Shown here one piece after another: positions 1 to 7,904 of a DNA stretch of 64,000 nt (its first letter is position 1; each line of letters starts with the position of its first letter). This stretch comes from Melioribacteraceae bacterium (GTDB lineage Bacteria; Bacteroidota; Ignavibacteria; Ignavibacteriales; Melioribacteraceae): positions 62,001-126,000 of the forward strand of contig JAIPBD010000001.1 of NCBI GenBank assembly GCA_021739765.1, given 5' to 3'. The translations under genes and the position numbers were made by a program. The notes under the pieces were generated by a model. It was given only the letters and a program-made list of their open reading frames with translations, was not told the DNA's origin and did not search any database.

Positions 1-107
1 AAATGAAGGAATGGCAAAAAGCCCGCGATATGTTCAGATCGGTTTTGCAACGACATAAAAATGATGATTTCGGGTATGAAGCCCGCAAGAAATTGAGCAC
101 GTTATGA
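1..107 (+). CDS. 3' end of a TPR-like protein (partial)
   Basis: An open frame enters the window from the left and stops at 105-107. Its last 34 codons, from the ATG at position 3, have the spacing of a tetratricopeptide helix pair: small and aromatic residues in ARDMF, then GYEARKKL. The stop overlaps the next start as ATGA at 104-107, so the two genes are probably translationally coupled. The call of a TPR tail rests on about one repeat only; the rest of the gene lies outside the window. Confidence 0.55.
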   Translation, partial: MKEWQKARDMFRSVLQRHKNDDFGYEARKKLSTL

Positions 108-1690
108 AAAAATTAATATTGATTAGTTTGTTTGTCACCGGCAACTTTTTTGCCCAATCTAACCCGGGTAATCAAAGTATTGAATTGCCGGATTTTGTAA
201 TTACTGGTGTGCAGAGTGTAAATATTCCGTTTATTGAGAAGAATCAGCCAAAAATGATCACGGTTCTTTCCAAAGAATTTTTTACGCCAAAATTTAATCC
301 TGAAGATTTTTCACCGACTGATATTTCAAATCCACTTAAAGATGAAATTACTTTATACAATGAAAAACCGCGGACGAGTGGAATTCTGAAACTTGGTGCA
401 GGACTCGAAACGTTGCCGGTGGGTTCGTTAAATATGGGATGGAATTTCGACAATGGATTTATTAACGCCAATTTATTCGGTTACAACGAAAACGAATATG
501 TCGAAAACGCCGGCGAAAATGTATCGGGTGGAAAGATATCTTCGGAGTTTTTTGTGAATACACAATCTTCCTTTTTACCGGGCTCAAGAATCTCGGCTGA
601 CATCGGATTCGATCAGAATACATTTAAGTTTTTCGCCTCTACATCTCCACAGTTGGAGAGAAGGATCAGAAATCTAAGCGCAAATATTGGATTTGAAAAC
701 AAATACTACGATTTATTTAATTTCGGTTTAAATATAAACCCAATTAAATCTGAACTGGAAAATGAAAGTTACGATGAGACTTTATTAAATTTGAACGGAT
801 TTTTGACGCTAAAATTCAGAAGTTTCGGAATTCAATTAGATGCGAGATATATAAGTCAATCTTCAAATTTGAGCTCATTTTCGCATGAAGGTTCTTTTAT
901 TAGTGCAAAACCTTTTATTTATTTCTCGCCAACAAATTCAATTTTGCTAAAGGTTGGTGTTAATTACAATAAAGCTGATACAACCGATTCTTTTTCCCCG
1001 TATGCATTTATGAAAATATCATTTACAAACGAATTGGAATTAATCGCCGATTACTCACCACGCATGGAATATTTATCCTATGCGCAAATTGTCGGCTCAA
1101 ATCAGTATTTAGGTTTTGGCGAATACTTTCATTTGAACGAAATTGACGCGGACATCAATATTGCTCTAAAGTATGAGTTTGAAACATATTTTGGTTTCAG
1201 CGGAGGAATTAATCTAAAAAAGGCAGATAATTATTTAGTGTTTCAAGATACCGATTACAATGGAATCTTTGAGATGGGAGGAATTAATGATGCCTCAATA
1301 TTTACCGGATTCATTTCAGCAATGTTTAATCCGGGTCCCATGGGAAGATTTTATGGCGAACTAAAGTTTTCCAAAGCCGAAACCGGAGGCGGATTAAAAC
1401 TGCCGTATCATCCTAATCTATCGCTTAATGCTACTTATGGAAATAATATCGCCGGATTTTTGGGTCTATCGGTCGGTTATGAACTTAAAACCGGGATGTA
1501 TGGAGATTTGATTGGCCTGGATGAAATTCCCGCTTATCATAATTTTTACACCGAATTAGATTTTAATATTACCAAACAATTTTCGATAGTAGCGGAGTTT
1601 AATAACTTGCTGAACCGTGAAAATTATTCCTTTTATAATTACCAAAAGAAACCATTTGATGTTATCGGATCAATAATATATACTTGGTAA
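104..1690 (+). CDS. Outer-membrane beta-barrel protein, TonB-receptor-like without plug
   Basis: A 528-residue protein with a cleavable signal peptide (MKKLILISLFVTGNFFAQ, about residues 1-18). It continues with a short segment, LPDFVITG, that resembles the start of a TonB-box/linker, and then alternating amphipathic strands to the C-terminus, which ends in the aromatic residue Trp as outer-membrane strands often do. The last strands (FNNLLNRENY) resemble the closing strands of TonB-dependent receptors. I see no plug domain, and the length is short for a full receptor. The start is coupled by ATGA to the upstream TPR frame. The neighbours downstream are an HU/SPOR protein and ExbB-ExbD-TonB, which suggests an energised envelope role. 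The substrate is unknown. Confidence 0.7.
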   Translation: MKKLILISLFVTGNFFAQSNPGNQSIELPDFVITGVQSVNIPFIEKNQPKMITVLSKEFFTPKFNPEDFSPTDISNPLKDEITLYNEKPRTSGILKLGAGLETLPVGSLNMGWNFDNGFINANLFGYNENEYVENAGENVSGGKISSEFFVNTQSSFLPGSRISADIGFDQNTFKFFASTSPQLERRIRNLSANIGFENKYYDLFNFGLNINPIKSELENESYDETLLNLNGFLTLKFRSFGIQLDARYISQSSNLSSFSHEGSFISAKPFIYFSPTNSILLKVGVNYNKADTTDSFSPYAFMKISFTNELELIADYSPRMEYLSYAQIVGSNQYLGFGEYFHLNEIDADINIALKYEFETYFGFSGGINLKKADNYLVFQDTDYNGIFEMGGINDASIFTGFISAMFNPGPMGRFYGELKFSKAETGGGLKLPYHPNLSLNATYGNNIAGFLGLSVGYELKTGMYGDLIGLDEIPAYHNFYTELDFNITKQFSIVAEFNNLLNRENYSFYNYQKKPFDVIGSIIYTW

Positions 1691-1752
1691 GTATCAAATC
1701 ATTTCAGCAGATAAATTATTATATTTCCTAAATATTTGAATTTACGTGGCAG

Positions 1753-3558
1753 ATGAAAACCGAAGATCTCAAAAAAAGAATTTTAGAATTTTTCCAAATG
1801 GAGGAATCAGATTCCGAACTTGCATATAAGTTATTTATGCAACGTATCACTCAGGATTTGTCTCCAAATGATGCCTTAAAAATTGAAGGACTCGGAGTTT
1901 TCCAATTAAAAAAGGATCCGCTTCCGAGAGCTGAAAGAGGAAATGATTATTCACGCAGTGCCAGAGTAAAAGAATCGCTTATTTATTGTCCGCCTTTGGA
2001 TGATTTTACTGTACGTTCGCACTCGCTTTTCCTCACAATTGATATAAATAATACGGAAAAGGACGCATCGCAATTTGATGAATCCGTATTTAGTTTAAGT
2101 GTCAATCAACCGCTTATTCCTCTTGGTAGATCGAATACCGGGACGGATTTTGTCGATCGGAAAAAAGTAATTCAGGAAAAGATTAATTCGAAGATTAATT
2201 CTGGTATTCGATTAAAAGACTTCGATATTTGGACTGACTACTTAAGCGATAAGCCAAAAAATGCTTCAAAAACTGAGGTTGTTCACACGGTTCCTAAAAA
2301 AGATTCGCCTCCATCCGGAGACGAAACATCCAAAGATTTAGTTGATAGTACGGAAATCGATAAAGAATTATTAGAGAACGATGAAAATGAAATAATCTCC
2401 ATCTCTGATGTTAAAGGTGTTGAGCCGGAGCCGGATCCTTTTGAGGAAGAGGACGAAGAAGTTTCCTGGGATTGGAGCGATGAACTCGACGAAGCACTTT
2501 CTGAGGAAGAGGAACCGGACGAAGAAATAGAGTTGATTGATGAAGACGATCCGTTTGCCAGTCTGGAAGCTTCGTTAGAAGATGATTTGGCGATTCAAAA
2601 AGAAATTGAATCCGAACCCAAAAAAGTACGGATTGACAAACCTACATTCAGAAACACATTATTTGATGAAGGTGATTCCCGAACATTAAACACCGATCTG
2701 TATGAAGAGGAAAAGAAAAGCCAAGAAAAGAAAGAGACGGCTAATGATTCTGCCGAATCAAAAAATAGCAAAGAAGAAGACTTCGCGAGTCGAATGAAAA
2801 AGGAATTGTCTTCGATTAAAGGGAAATCCACTCATCATGATGAGATCGAGGAAATTAAAAAAACTGAAGAAAGAAAAACTGAACCGACCGTAAAAGTCGA
2901 AAAACCGAGAGAAAACATTAGCGGCAATACTGACATTCGACCAATGTTTGGCGGCAAAAATCTGCCGGAAGAACCCGAAGAGGAAGAGGAAACAGAAAAA
3001 CCGGTTTGGACAAAATATATCTGGGCAGCTTCCGCAGTGCTTTTAATTGTAATTATTTATTTCGCTTATATTCGGGATGATAGTTCTGTTCAAGTACCTG
3101 ATAATGTTGAACCGCCTGCTGTTGATAATGAAATTGAATCTGATAATTTAATAAAACCGGTTCCGATTAATGAGGATTCATCAACAGAAACAAATCCGGT
3201 TGATGAAAAACAAAATAGACAAGATCCGATTGTTTCTAAAACCGGAACAAAACCGGCGCTGAATCGTGGGAACGAAGCAGCGACTACAACGAAAGAAGTT
3301 GTTCAAAAGCCGCGAGGAAATTCATCTGATACTCAAATCAGCTCGTTCGTTTTTTTCGATGGGAGTGAATACAGCAAACAAGTCGCTTCTTTTTCATCAA
3401 AATCTGTTGCTGAAAAAGAGAGGGACAGAATACAGCGGCTCGGTTACAATGCATTTATCGTTGACGCGTATATTGAAAAATTTCAAAGCACGTGGTATCG
3501 TGTAAGAGTTGGCGGATTTAAAACTCGTCAAGAAGCCGAAAACTTCGATTTAAACTAA
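1753..3558 (+). CDS. HU-like domain / transmembrane / SPOR domain protein
   Basis: A 601-residue protein with three recognisable parts. Residues 1-100 look like the HU/IHF-type fold seen in Bacteroidota (IEGLGVFQLKKD resembles the HU strand-turn with conserved glycines). Residues about 150-415 are a very acidic, Glu/Asp-rich, low-complexity linker. A single membrane helix follows at about 420-440 (AASAVLLIVIIYFAYI), then a short linker, then a SPOR domain at about 535-601 (YSKQVASFSSKSVAEKE, with YRVRVGGFKTRQEAE). SPOR domains bind denuded peptidoglycan at division sites. The expected topology is N-terminus in the cytoplasm and SPOR in the periplasm, which would tether a nucleoid-binding-like domain to the septal wall. 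It lies 20 nt upstream of exbB. DNA binding is inferred from fold resemblance only. Confidence 0.75.
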   Translation: MKTEDLKKRILEFFQMEESDSELAYKLFMQRITQDLSPNDALKIEGLGVFQLKKDPLPRAERGNDYSRSARVKESLIYCPPLDDFTVRSHSLFLTIDINNTEKDASQFDESVFSLSVNQPLIPLGRSNTGTDFVDRKKVIQEKINSKINSGIRLKDFDIWTDYLSDKPKNASKTEVVHTVPKKDSPPSGDETSKDLVDSTEIDKELLENDENEIISISDVKGVEPEPDPFEEEDEEVSWDWSDELDEALSEEEEPDEEIELIDEDDPFASLEASLEDDLAIQKEIESEPKKVRIDKPTFRNTLFDEGDSRTLNTDLYEEEKKSQEKKETANDSAESKNSKEEDFASRMKKELSSIKGKSTHHDEIEEIKKTEERKTEPTVKVEKPRENISGNTDIRPMFGGKNLPEEPEEEEETEKPVWTKYIWAASAVLLIVIIYFAYIRDDSSVQVPDNVEPPAVDNEIESDNLIKPVPINEDSSTETNPVDEKQNRQDPIVSKTGTKPALNRGNEAATTTKEVVQKPRGNSSDTQISSFVFFDGSEYSKQVASFSSKSVAEKERDRIQRLGYNAFIVDAYIEKFQSTWYRVRVGGFKTRQEAENFDLN

Positions 3559-3578
3559 TTTTATTTTACAGGAGAATC

Positions 3579-4205
3579 ATGAAATTACTTTCTATTTTAT
3601 TGAAAGGCGGTTGGATAATGCTGCCGATATTCCTTTCCTCAATTATTGCCATCGGCGTAATAATCGATCGTTATATTGTGATTAGAAAGGCGAAGAAAAA
3701 CATCCCGAATTTTTTAGTTAAAATTAGAACAATTCTGAAAAAAGGCGATATTGATGGCGCGATAAATTATTGCGTCGAGGAAAAATCGTCCGCGGCAAAT
3801 ATTATAAGACAAGGATTAAAAAAACATAAACTCGGACACGCGAGAGTAAAAGAAGCAATCGAAAATGCTGGTCGTCAGGAAGTAAAAAAATTGGAAAAAG
3901 GATTATCGGTTTTGGCAACTATTTCTGGGGTCGCGCCTCTTCTCGGATTCTTGGGAACAGTTACCGGTATGATTGGCGCATTTATGCGAATTGAAGATCT
4001 TCAGGGTGCCGCAAACCCCAGTGACCTTGCCGGCGGAATTTGGGAAGCACTGTTAACTACAGCTTTTGGATTGGCAGTCGGAATCATTGCGTTTATGTTT
4101 TACAACTATCTTGTTTCGGCAATAAACCGCTTAGTTTTAGATATGGAAATTGTTTCGAATGATGTTATTGACATTTTGGAAGAAAAAACACTTGAGTGGG
4201 AATAA
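3579..4205 (+). CDS. exbB: MotA/TolQ/ExbB proton channel protein
   Basis: A 208-residue inner-membrane protein of the ExbB/TolQ family, which forms the proton channel that energises TonB or Tol. The first membrane helix is near residues 10-30 (MLPIFLSSIIAIGVIIDRY). A cytoplasmic helical loop follows, then the conserved pair of helices, including the family motif around residues 110-145 (GVAPLLGFLGTVTGMIGAF) and the Thr-containing last helix (LLTTAFGLAVGIIAFMF). An AGGAGAA Shine-Dalgarno precedes the ATG. It is followed by ExbD and TonB with no gap or overlapping ends, so the three form one transcription unit. Whether it serves TonB or Tol is not decided by sequence; the TonB-type third gene favours ExbB. 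Confidence 0.92.
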   Translation: MKLLSILLKGGWIMLPIFLSSIIAIGVIIDRYIVIRKAKKNIPNFLVKIRTILKKGDIDGAINYCVEEKSSAANIIRQGLKKHKLGHARVKEAIENAGRQEVKKLEKGLSVLATISGVAPLLGFLGTVTGMIGAFMRIEDLQGAANPSDLAGGIWEALLTTAFGLAVGIIAFMFYNYLVSAINRLVLDMEIVSNDVIDILEEKTLEWE

Positions 4206-4207
4206 AG

Positions 4208-4612
4208 ATGAAATTTGAAACATCAAACAAACCACTAAGTATTTTTAGTTATTCCTCACTTACTGATATTGTGATGCTGCTGCTGATATTTTTTCTCCTT
4301 ACATCACAATTTGTGATTCAAACCGGCGTAAAAGTTCAGTTGCCCGGGGCAAAAAATAATGAGCAAACTGCTCCCGCGAGAACAATTGTTTCAATTACAG
4401 CGGAGAGTAAAATGTATTTGGGAAGTGAAGCTATAAGCCTTGACGCATTACCCGGAAGACTCGAGAAAGAAATCGGAAAAACCGAAGAAAGCAATTTAAT
4501 TATACGTGCCGATAAACAAGTAAACATCGATCTGGTAATTAAAGTAATTGATGCCGCAAAAGGAATCGGTGTCAGCAAATTTACGATTGAAACCGAGAAA
4601 GAATCATTCTGA
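4208..4612 (+). CDS. exbD: ExbD/TolR biopolymer transport protein
   Basis: About 134 residues. A single N-terminal membrane helix (LTDIVMLLLIFFLLTSQF) carries the conserved Asp, in LTDIV, that takes part in proton translocation. A periplasmic TolR-like domain follows, including IRADKQVNIDLVIKVIDAA. I chose the ATG at 4208, two bases after the exbB stop (4203-4205). A GTG at 4196 would add four residues inside the upstream gene. The 3' end overlaps the TonB start as ATGA (4609-4612 region), which supports translational coupling. Confidence 0.9.
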   Translation: MKFETSNKPLSIFSYSSLTDIVMLLLIFFLLTSQFVIQTGVKVQLPGAKNNEQTAPARTIVSITAESKMYLGSEAISLDALPGRLEKEIGKTEESNLIIRADKQVNIDLVIKVIDAAKGIGVSKFTIETEKESF

Positions 4613-5277
4613 TGAAACTTTTCAGGCGCTCCAATATTTCGTATTTATATTCAATTATTATTCACGTCATTTTGATCATGCTGTTTTACTTTGTAAACCT
4701 CAGCCGAGAAAATGAAGAAATTGAATATGTGACGGTCGGTTTCGGCACATTCGGACAATTTAGTTCTACAAGCAAAGCCTCAAAAGAAGAAGATATAAAA
4801 AAGAAAACCGAGCCTGCCGAGAAAGAAAAAAAAGATGTTGAATTACCTAAAACCGTTAACGTTGATCAGGAAAATATTTCCACCACAATTGATGATAAAG
4901 AAGAACCCAAAAAAGAAGAAAAAGAAAAGACCAATCTTCCCAAATTTGATGAGGATAAAGGACTTGAAAACCAGGATTCGGGGCTGGGTAATTTCGGGAT
5001 TACGTTTGACTGGGGTGGACAAGGCAAAAGAAGAATTTATAGTTGGGTAATTCCTCCATATCCTCCGGGTGTTGCTAAGGAAATTGATGTTAAACTCAGA
5101 TTTTCAATTTTACCGGATGGAACAGTCGGAAGAATTCTTCCATTAATTAAGGCTGATACCAGGTTAGAAAATGCGGCAATTACATCTCTTCGTCAATGGC
5201 GGTTTGAACCTTTGAATTCGAAAGGTGCTGATAAAGAACAAACGGTGGTAATTATTTTCCCTTTCCGGTTGCAGTAA
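4612..5277 (+). CDS. tonB: TonB-family energy transducer
   Basis: A 221-residue protein with one N-terminal membrane helix (IIIHVILIMLFYFVNL). A long Lys/Glu-rich periplasmic linker, which replaces the Pro-rich spacer of enterobacterial TonB, leads to a C-terminal TonB domain at about residues 140-221 (IPPYPPGVAKEIDVKLRF, LENAAITSLRQWRFEPL). It transmits the proton-motive force captured by ExbB/ExbD to outer-membrane partners. The likely partner in this cluster is the barrel encoded at 104-1690, but this is inference. The final 26 bases overlap the 3' end of the convergent small membrane-protein gene. Confidence 0.88.
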   Translation: MKLFRRSNISYLYSIIIHVILIMLFYFVNLSRENEEIEYVTVGFGTFGQFSSTSKASKEEDIKKKTEPAEKEKKDVELPKTVNVDQENISTTIDDKEEPKKEEKEKTNLPKFDEDKGLENQDSGLGNFGITFDWGGQGKRRIYSWVIPPYPPGVAKEIDVKLRFSILPDGTVGRILPLIKADTRLENAAITSLRQWRFEPLNSKGADKEQTVVIIFPFRLQ

Positions 5278-5545
5278 TTCCGGCATAATATTTTTTGTAA
5301 AAGAAAAACTCGCAGATTGTAAGCAAAGAAAGCACGAAAGTATTCCTATCAAATCCATTCCCGAATCCTTCATTTTCCATAAATAGTTTTACAATCAATT
5401 CTAAAATTGACCAACCAACAGCGAAAAGTAAAATAATCAAGAACAGATTCTGGAAGGCAGAAGCAATGTTTTCGGTTTTCCACTTTTTATAAAAAACATA
5501 AAGCACAAAAATGATATGCAAGACCCAAATAAACGCGATTACCAT
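5252..5545 (-). CDS. Small membrane protein, unknown function
   Basis: A 97-residue protein with three predicted membrane helices (MVIAFIWVLHIIFVLYVFY; LFLIILLFAVGWSILELIV; FVLSLLTICEFFFY). I do not recognise the family. It is the last gene of a four-gene minus-strand operon, starting six bases after the stop of the preceding membrane-protein gene. Its 3' end overlaps tonB on the other strand by 26 bases. The hydrophobic pattern and operon position support a real gene despite the small size. Confidence 0.65.
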   Translation of the reverse strand: MVIAFIWVLHIIFVLYVFYKKWKTENIASAFQNLFLIILLFAVGWSILELIVKLFMENEGFGNGFDRNTFVLSLLTICEFFFYKKYYAGITATGKGK

Positions 5546-5551
5546 TCTAAG

Positions 5552-6049
5552 TTATTTCATTCTTTTGTTGATAATCTGAATTCCGATCAATCCGCCGATA
5601 AATCCAAAAATTGCATCAAAAAGGAAGTTGTTAAATCCGATTGAAAAAGTGTAAAGCAGGGAAAATCCTTTCTCACTAATCTCGTCGGCCATTGCACCAA
5701 TCATATCTATCGCTTGTTGTTTTAATTCGTCACTCACCGGTAAATCTTGAAAGGCTTGCTGCATCTGCGGAAGTCCTTCAACAAGATCGTTCGTTTTGGT
5801 TATCATCGTTATAATCACATCGAATAAAGTACCGAAAAACGCGGCGAAAATGCCTGTTAGCAAACCCAAAACAATACCTTTTGAAATTGCGATTGGGGGA
5901 ATTTCACCGTTTACCCTAACTTGAAGGTAAATCGCGGCGATGGCTGCCAAGGGTACAATAAAGCAGCAAGCTAATGCTTTTGTTATCGGAATAATACTGA
6001 AAACACCGGCTCCAAATCCGGCGACAAGAGCAGGCAGAATTTTTTTCAA
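5552..6049 (-). CDS. Membrane protein, unknown function
   Basis: A 165-residue protein. An N-terminal segment contains two close hydrophobic helices with a CC pair (ALACCFIVPLAAIAAIYL). A third helix follows (GIVLGLLTGIFAAFFGTLFDVI), then a soluble amphipathic stretch at about residues 85-125 and a final helix (FNNFLFDAIFGFIGGLIGI). The glycine-rich hydrophobic layout resembles small, poorly characterised Ignavibacteria/Bacteroidota membrane families, but I cannot name one. The start overlaps the stop of the DUF2085 gene by four bases, so it is translationally coupled. It could be an accessory subunit of whatever the operon makes. Confidence 0.65.
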   Translation of the reverse strand: MKKILPALVAGFGAGVFSIIPITKALACCFIVPLAAIAAIYLQVRVNGEIPPIAISKGIVLGLLTGIFAAFFGTLFDVIITMITKTNDLVEGLPQMQQAFQDLPVSDELKQQAIDMIGAMADEISEKGFSLLYTFSIGFNNFLFDAIFGFIGGLIGIQIINKRMK

Positions 6050-6516
6050 AATTGATTCCCTATTTTTTCAATGATAAATTTTTCAAGAGGAATATAAAAA
6101 TATAAAAATCCGACTGAACCTAAAAGAAACCCGGTAATAAATGCAAAGGTTTTCGAATAATTATAAACTCCGATATTTACTAATAACACATCCGACAAAA
6201 GGATAAACGAAGTTCCCGCTAACAATTTGAGTCGCGGAACATCGGAGAAGCATGAAATAAAAACCAACACCAAACTCGCGGCTCCACCCAAATATATTCC
6301 AAAACATCTCGCGCAAACCATCGTTGAATATTGTCCGAATTCGATCAGTTTTTGAGAATCTTGATGGCAAATGTTTGAAATCCCGTTATCGATGAATGGT
6401 TTGAAAAGACCTAATTCCGGTAGAAAACTCGCAACAACGGGAAACATAATTAAACCAAAAAATAGAACGAGCACAAATGAACAACTTAAACGTAGGAATA
6501 GTATACTTCCGCTCAC
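6046..6516 (-). CDS. DUF2085 family membrane protein
   Basis: A 156-residue protein matching the DUF2085 pattern: a CHQ motif (ISNICHQDS), and about 20 residues later CARCFGIYLGG, between hydrophobic helices. Four helices are predicted. The conserved His/Cys set (CHQ, CxxC) could bind a metal or undergo redox chemistry; the family has no established function. It overlaps both neighbours by four bases (ATGA-type junctions), which places it centrally in a coupled operon with a beta-propeller protein upstream and two membrane proteins downstream. Confidence 0.75.
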   Translation of the reverse strand: MSGSILFLRLSCSFVLVLFFGLIMFPVVASFLPELGLFKPFIDNGISNICHQDSQKLIEFGQYSTMVCARCFGIYLGGAASLVLVFISCFSDVPRLKLLAGTSFILLSDVLLVNIGVYNYSKTFAFITGFLLGSVGFLYFYIPLEKFIIEKIGNQF

Positions 6517-7361
6517 TTTGATTTTTTCGGATACTTAAAAACAATGATTTCGTTTTTTAGCAACAGAAGTAATTGCTCTTTGTGTTTCCGAGCCTCAACT
6601 ATCCGGAATTTGTTATTCCCGTCAATTAAATATTTGGTCCCGGCAATTAGGTTATTTTTTATTTCAATTTCCATTACGGTATTGTTGCTGTTCGCGATGA
6701 AAAGATTTTCGTGGGCGGAAACGCTTATCGGTTGGAAATCGAGTTCCAGAATTTGCAGTCCGTTCCCAAATTGATCCAACAAAACAAAACGTTTACCATC
6801 AATTATTCCCAGTAATAAATCGTTAATAATTGCGAAGTCCGCGGGAGAATTTAAGCCGAATTTACCGGCGTCATATCCGCCAATTGTGAGTTTGAAACGA
6901 CCATTTAAATCAAACTTAAGGATTGAATTATTATCACTTTCCAATATGAAAAAATCGCCCAAATTGGAAACTTGTACTGCTTTCGGATAATAAAATTCGA
7001 CTGAATTTGAATTATTACTGCGCGAAGGTAAAACCGAGATAAAGTTCAAATCTTTGTCGAAAAATTGGATTCGGTTATTATTAAAATCAGCAATGTAAAT
7101 ATTTAACGTATTCGCGAATACATCCACCGGAAGATCAAATGATTCAATTTCCCATCCGTATCCGCCGACTGAGCCCAGTTTTTTGCCTTGCAGCGAATAC
7201 TTATATACTTCATTCGACTGATCATCCGAGATGTAAACAAATCCCGTTGGTGCGATTGAAAATGAATTTGCTGAATTAAAATTCCCGAATTCGTATTCCT
7301 CGATTAATTGAGCCGATAGAAAGGAATTTGTAATAAAAACGATAATTAGTAATAATTTCAT
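6513..7361 (-). CDS. Secreted NHL-like beta-propeller protein
   Basis: A 282-residue protein with a signal peptide (MKLLLIIVFITNSFLSAQ). It carries repeats of about 45 residues with the NHL/SMP-30 signature hydrophobic-Tyr-hydrophobic-Asp: YISDDQSNEVYKYS, IYIADFNNNRIQFFD, FFILESDNNSILKFD. This indicates a six-bladed propeller in the periplasm or outer envelope. It is the first gene of the minus-strand operon. The 182-bp region between it and arsR carries divergent promoters. Propellers of this kind usually bind ligands or proteins; no catalytic residues are evident. Function unknown. Confidence 0.7.
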   Translation of the reverse strand: MKLLLIIVFITNSFLSAQLIEEYEFGNFNSANSFSIAPTGFVYISDDQSNEVYKYSLQGKKLGSVGGYGWEIESFDLPVDVFANTLNIYIADFNNNRIQFFDKDLNFISVLPSRSNNSNSVEFYYPKAVQVSNLGDFFILESDNNSILKFDLNGRFKLTIGGYDAGKFGLNSPADFAIINDLLLGIIDGKRFVLLDQFGNGLQILELDFQPISVSAHENLFIANSNNTVMEIEIKNNLIAGTKYLIDGNNKFRIVEARKHKEQLLLLLKNEIIVFKYPKKSK

Positions 7362-7490
7362 TCAAAAATATATCAAAAATTCATGGATAATTTTTGATCG
7401 AAGTGGCGTTCAAATAGACAAATTACTCGATGTAGTTTCTGCCGGCTCACTTTTTTTCAACGTTTCTTAACAATTACGTAATACAACTTG

Positions 7491-7523
7491 TTTGCTCAAT
7501 AGTAAAAAATCGATTACATTTCG
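7491..7523 (+). promoter_or_regulatory. Candidate ars promoter, Bacteroidota type
   Basis: TTTG at 7491-7494, then 20 nt, then TACATTTC at 7515-7522. This fits TTTG-N17-23-TAnnTTTG except for the last base. The downstream element overlaps the left arm of the candidate ArsR operator, as expected if the repressor blocks initiation. Inferred by pattern only. Confidence 0.45.
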
Positions 7524-7538
7524 GTAAATAACGAAATG
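7517..7538 (+). promoter_or_regulatory. Candidate ArsR operator (inverted repeat)
   Basis: A perfect 7-bp inverted repeat, CATTTCG (7517-7523) and CGAAATG (7532-7538), with an 8-nt centre, lies four bases upstream of the arsR start. It overlaps the putative -7 element. ArsR-family repressors bind such interrupted palindromes in their own promoters. The site's position and symmetry are visible; binding is inferred. Confidence 0.5.
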
Positions 7539-7542
7539 GAAA

Positions 7543-7896
7543 ATGATAACAACGGCGCAATTATTTAAAGCAATATCCGACCAGAATCGAATAAGAATAC
7601 TAAATATGCTGAAGGAAAGGATTCTTTGTGTGTGCGAAATCCGAACAATTTTAGGACTCGCAAATTCTACAGTATCCCAACATTTGAGAATCTTAAAAGA
7701 GAACGGATTTATTGAGGAGTCAAAAGACGGTAAGTGGGTAAATTATTCGTTAAATATTAAATCGAGTGATTATAGAATAATCGAACTTTTATCCTTAATT
7801 CCGACATTTATCAAAGAAGAAGAAGAAAAAATTTTCCAAACCGATTTACGGCGAATCAATAAAATCGATAGAAATATAATTTGCGGAATAAGTTAG
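7543..7896 (+). CDS. arsR: ArsR-family metalloregulator
   Basis: A 117-residue winged-helix repressor. The N-terminal helix has [14 protein letters not shown], typical of ArsR. The metal-binding helix has ILCVCEI, the CxC motif used by arsenite-responsive members. The recognition helix is [17 protein letters not shown], followed by the wing ([11 protein letters not shown]). It probably represses its own operon until As(III) binds the cysteines. It lies directly upstream of an ACR3 pump and an arsenate-reductase-like gene, which supports the arsenic assignment. An inverted repeat four bases before the start is the likely operator. Confidence 0.9.
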   Translation: MITTAQLFKAISDQNRIRILNMLKERILCVCEIRTILGLANSTVSQHLRILKENGFIEESKDGKWVNYSLNIKSSDYRIIELLSLIPTFIKEEEEKIFQTDLRRINKIDRNIICGIS

Positions 7897-7904
7897 AGGA
7901 AGAA

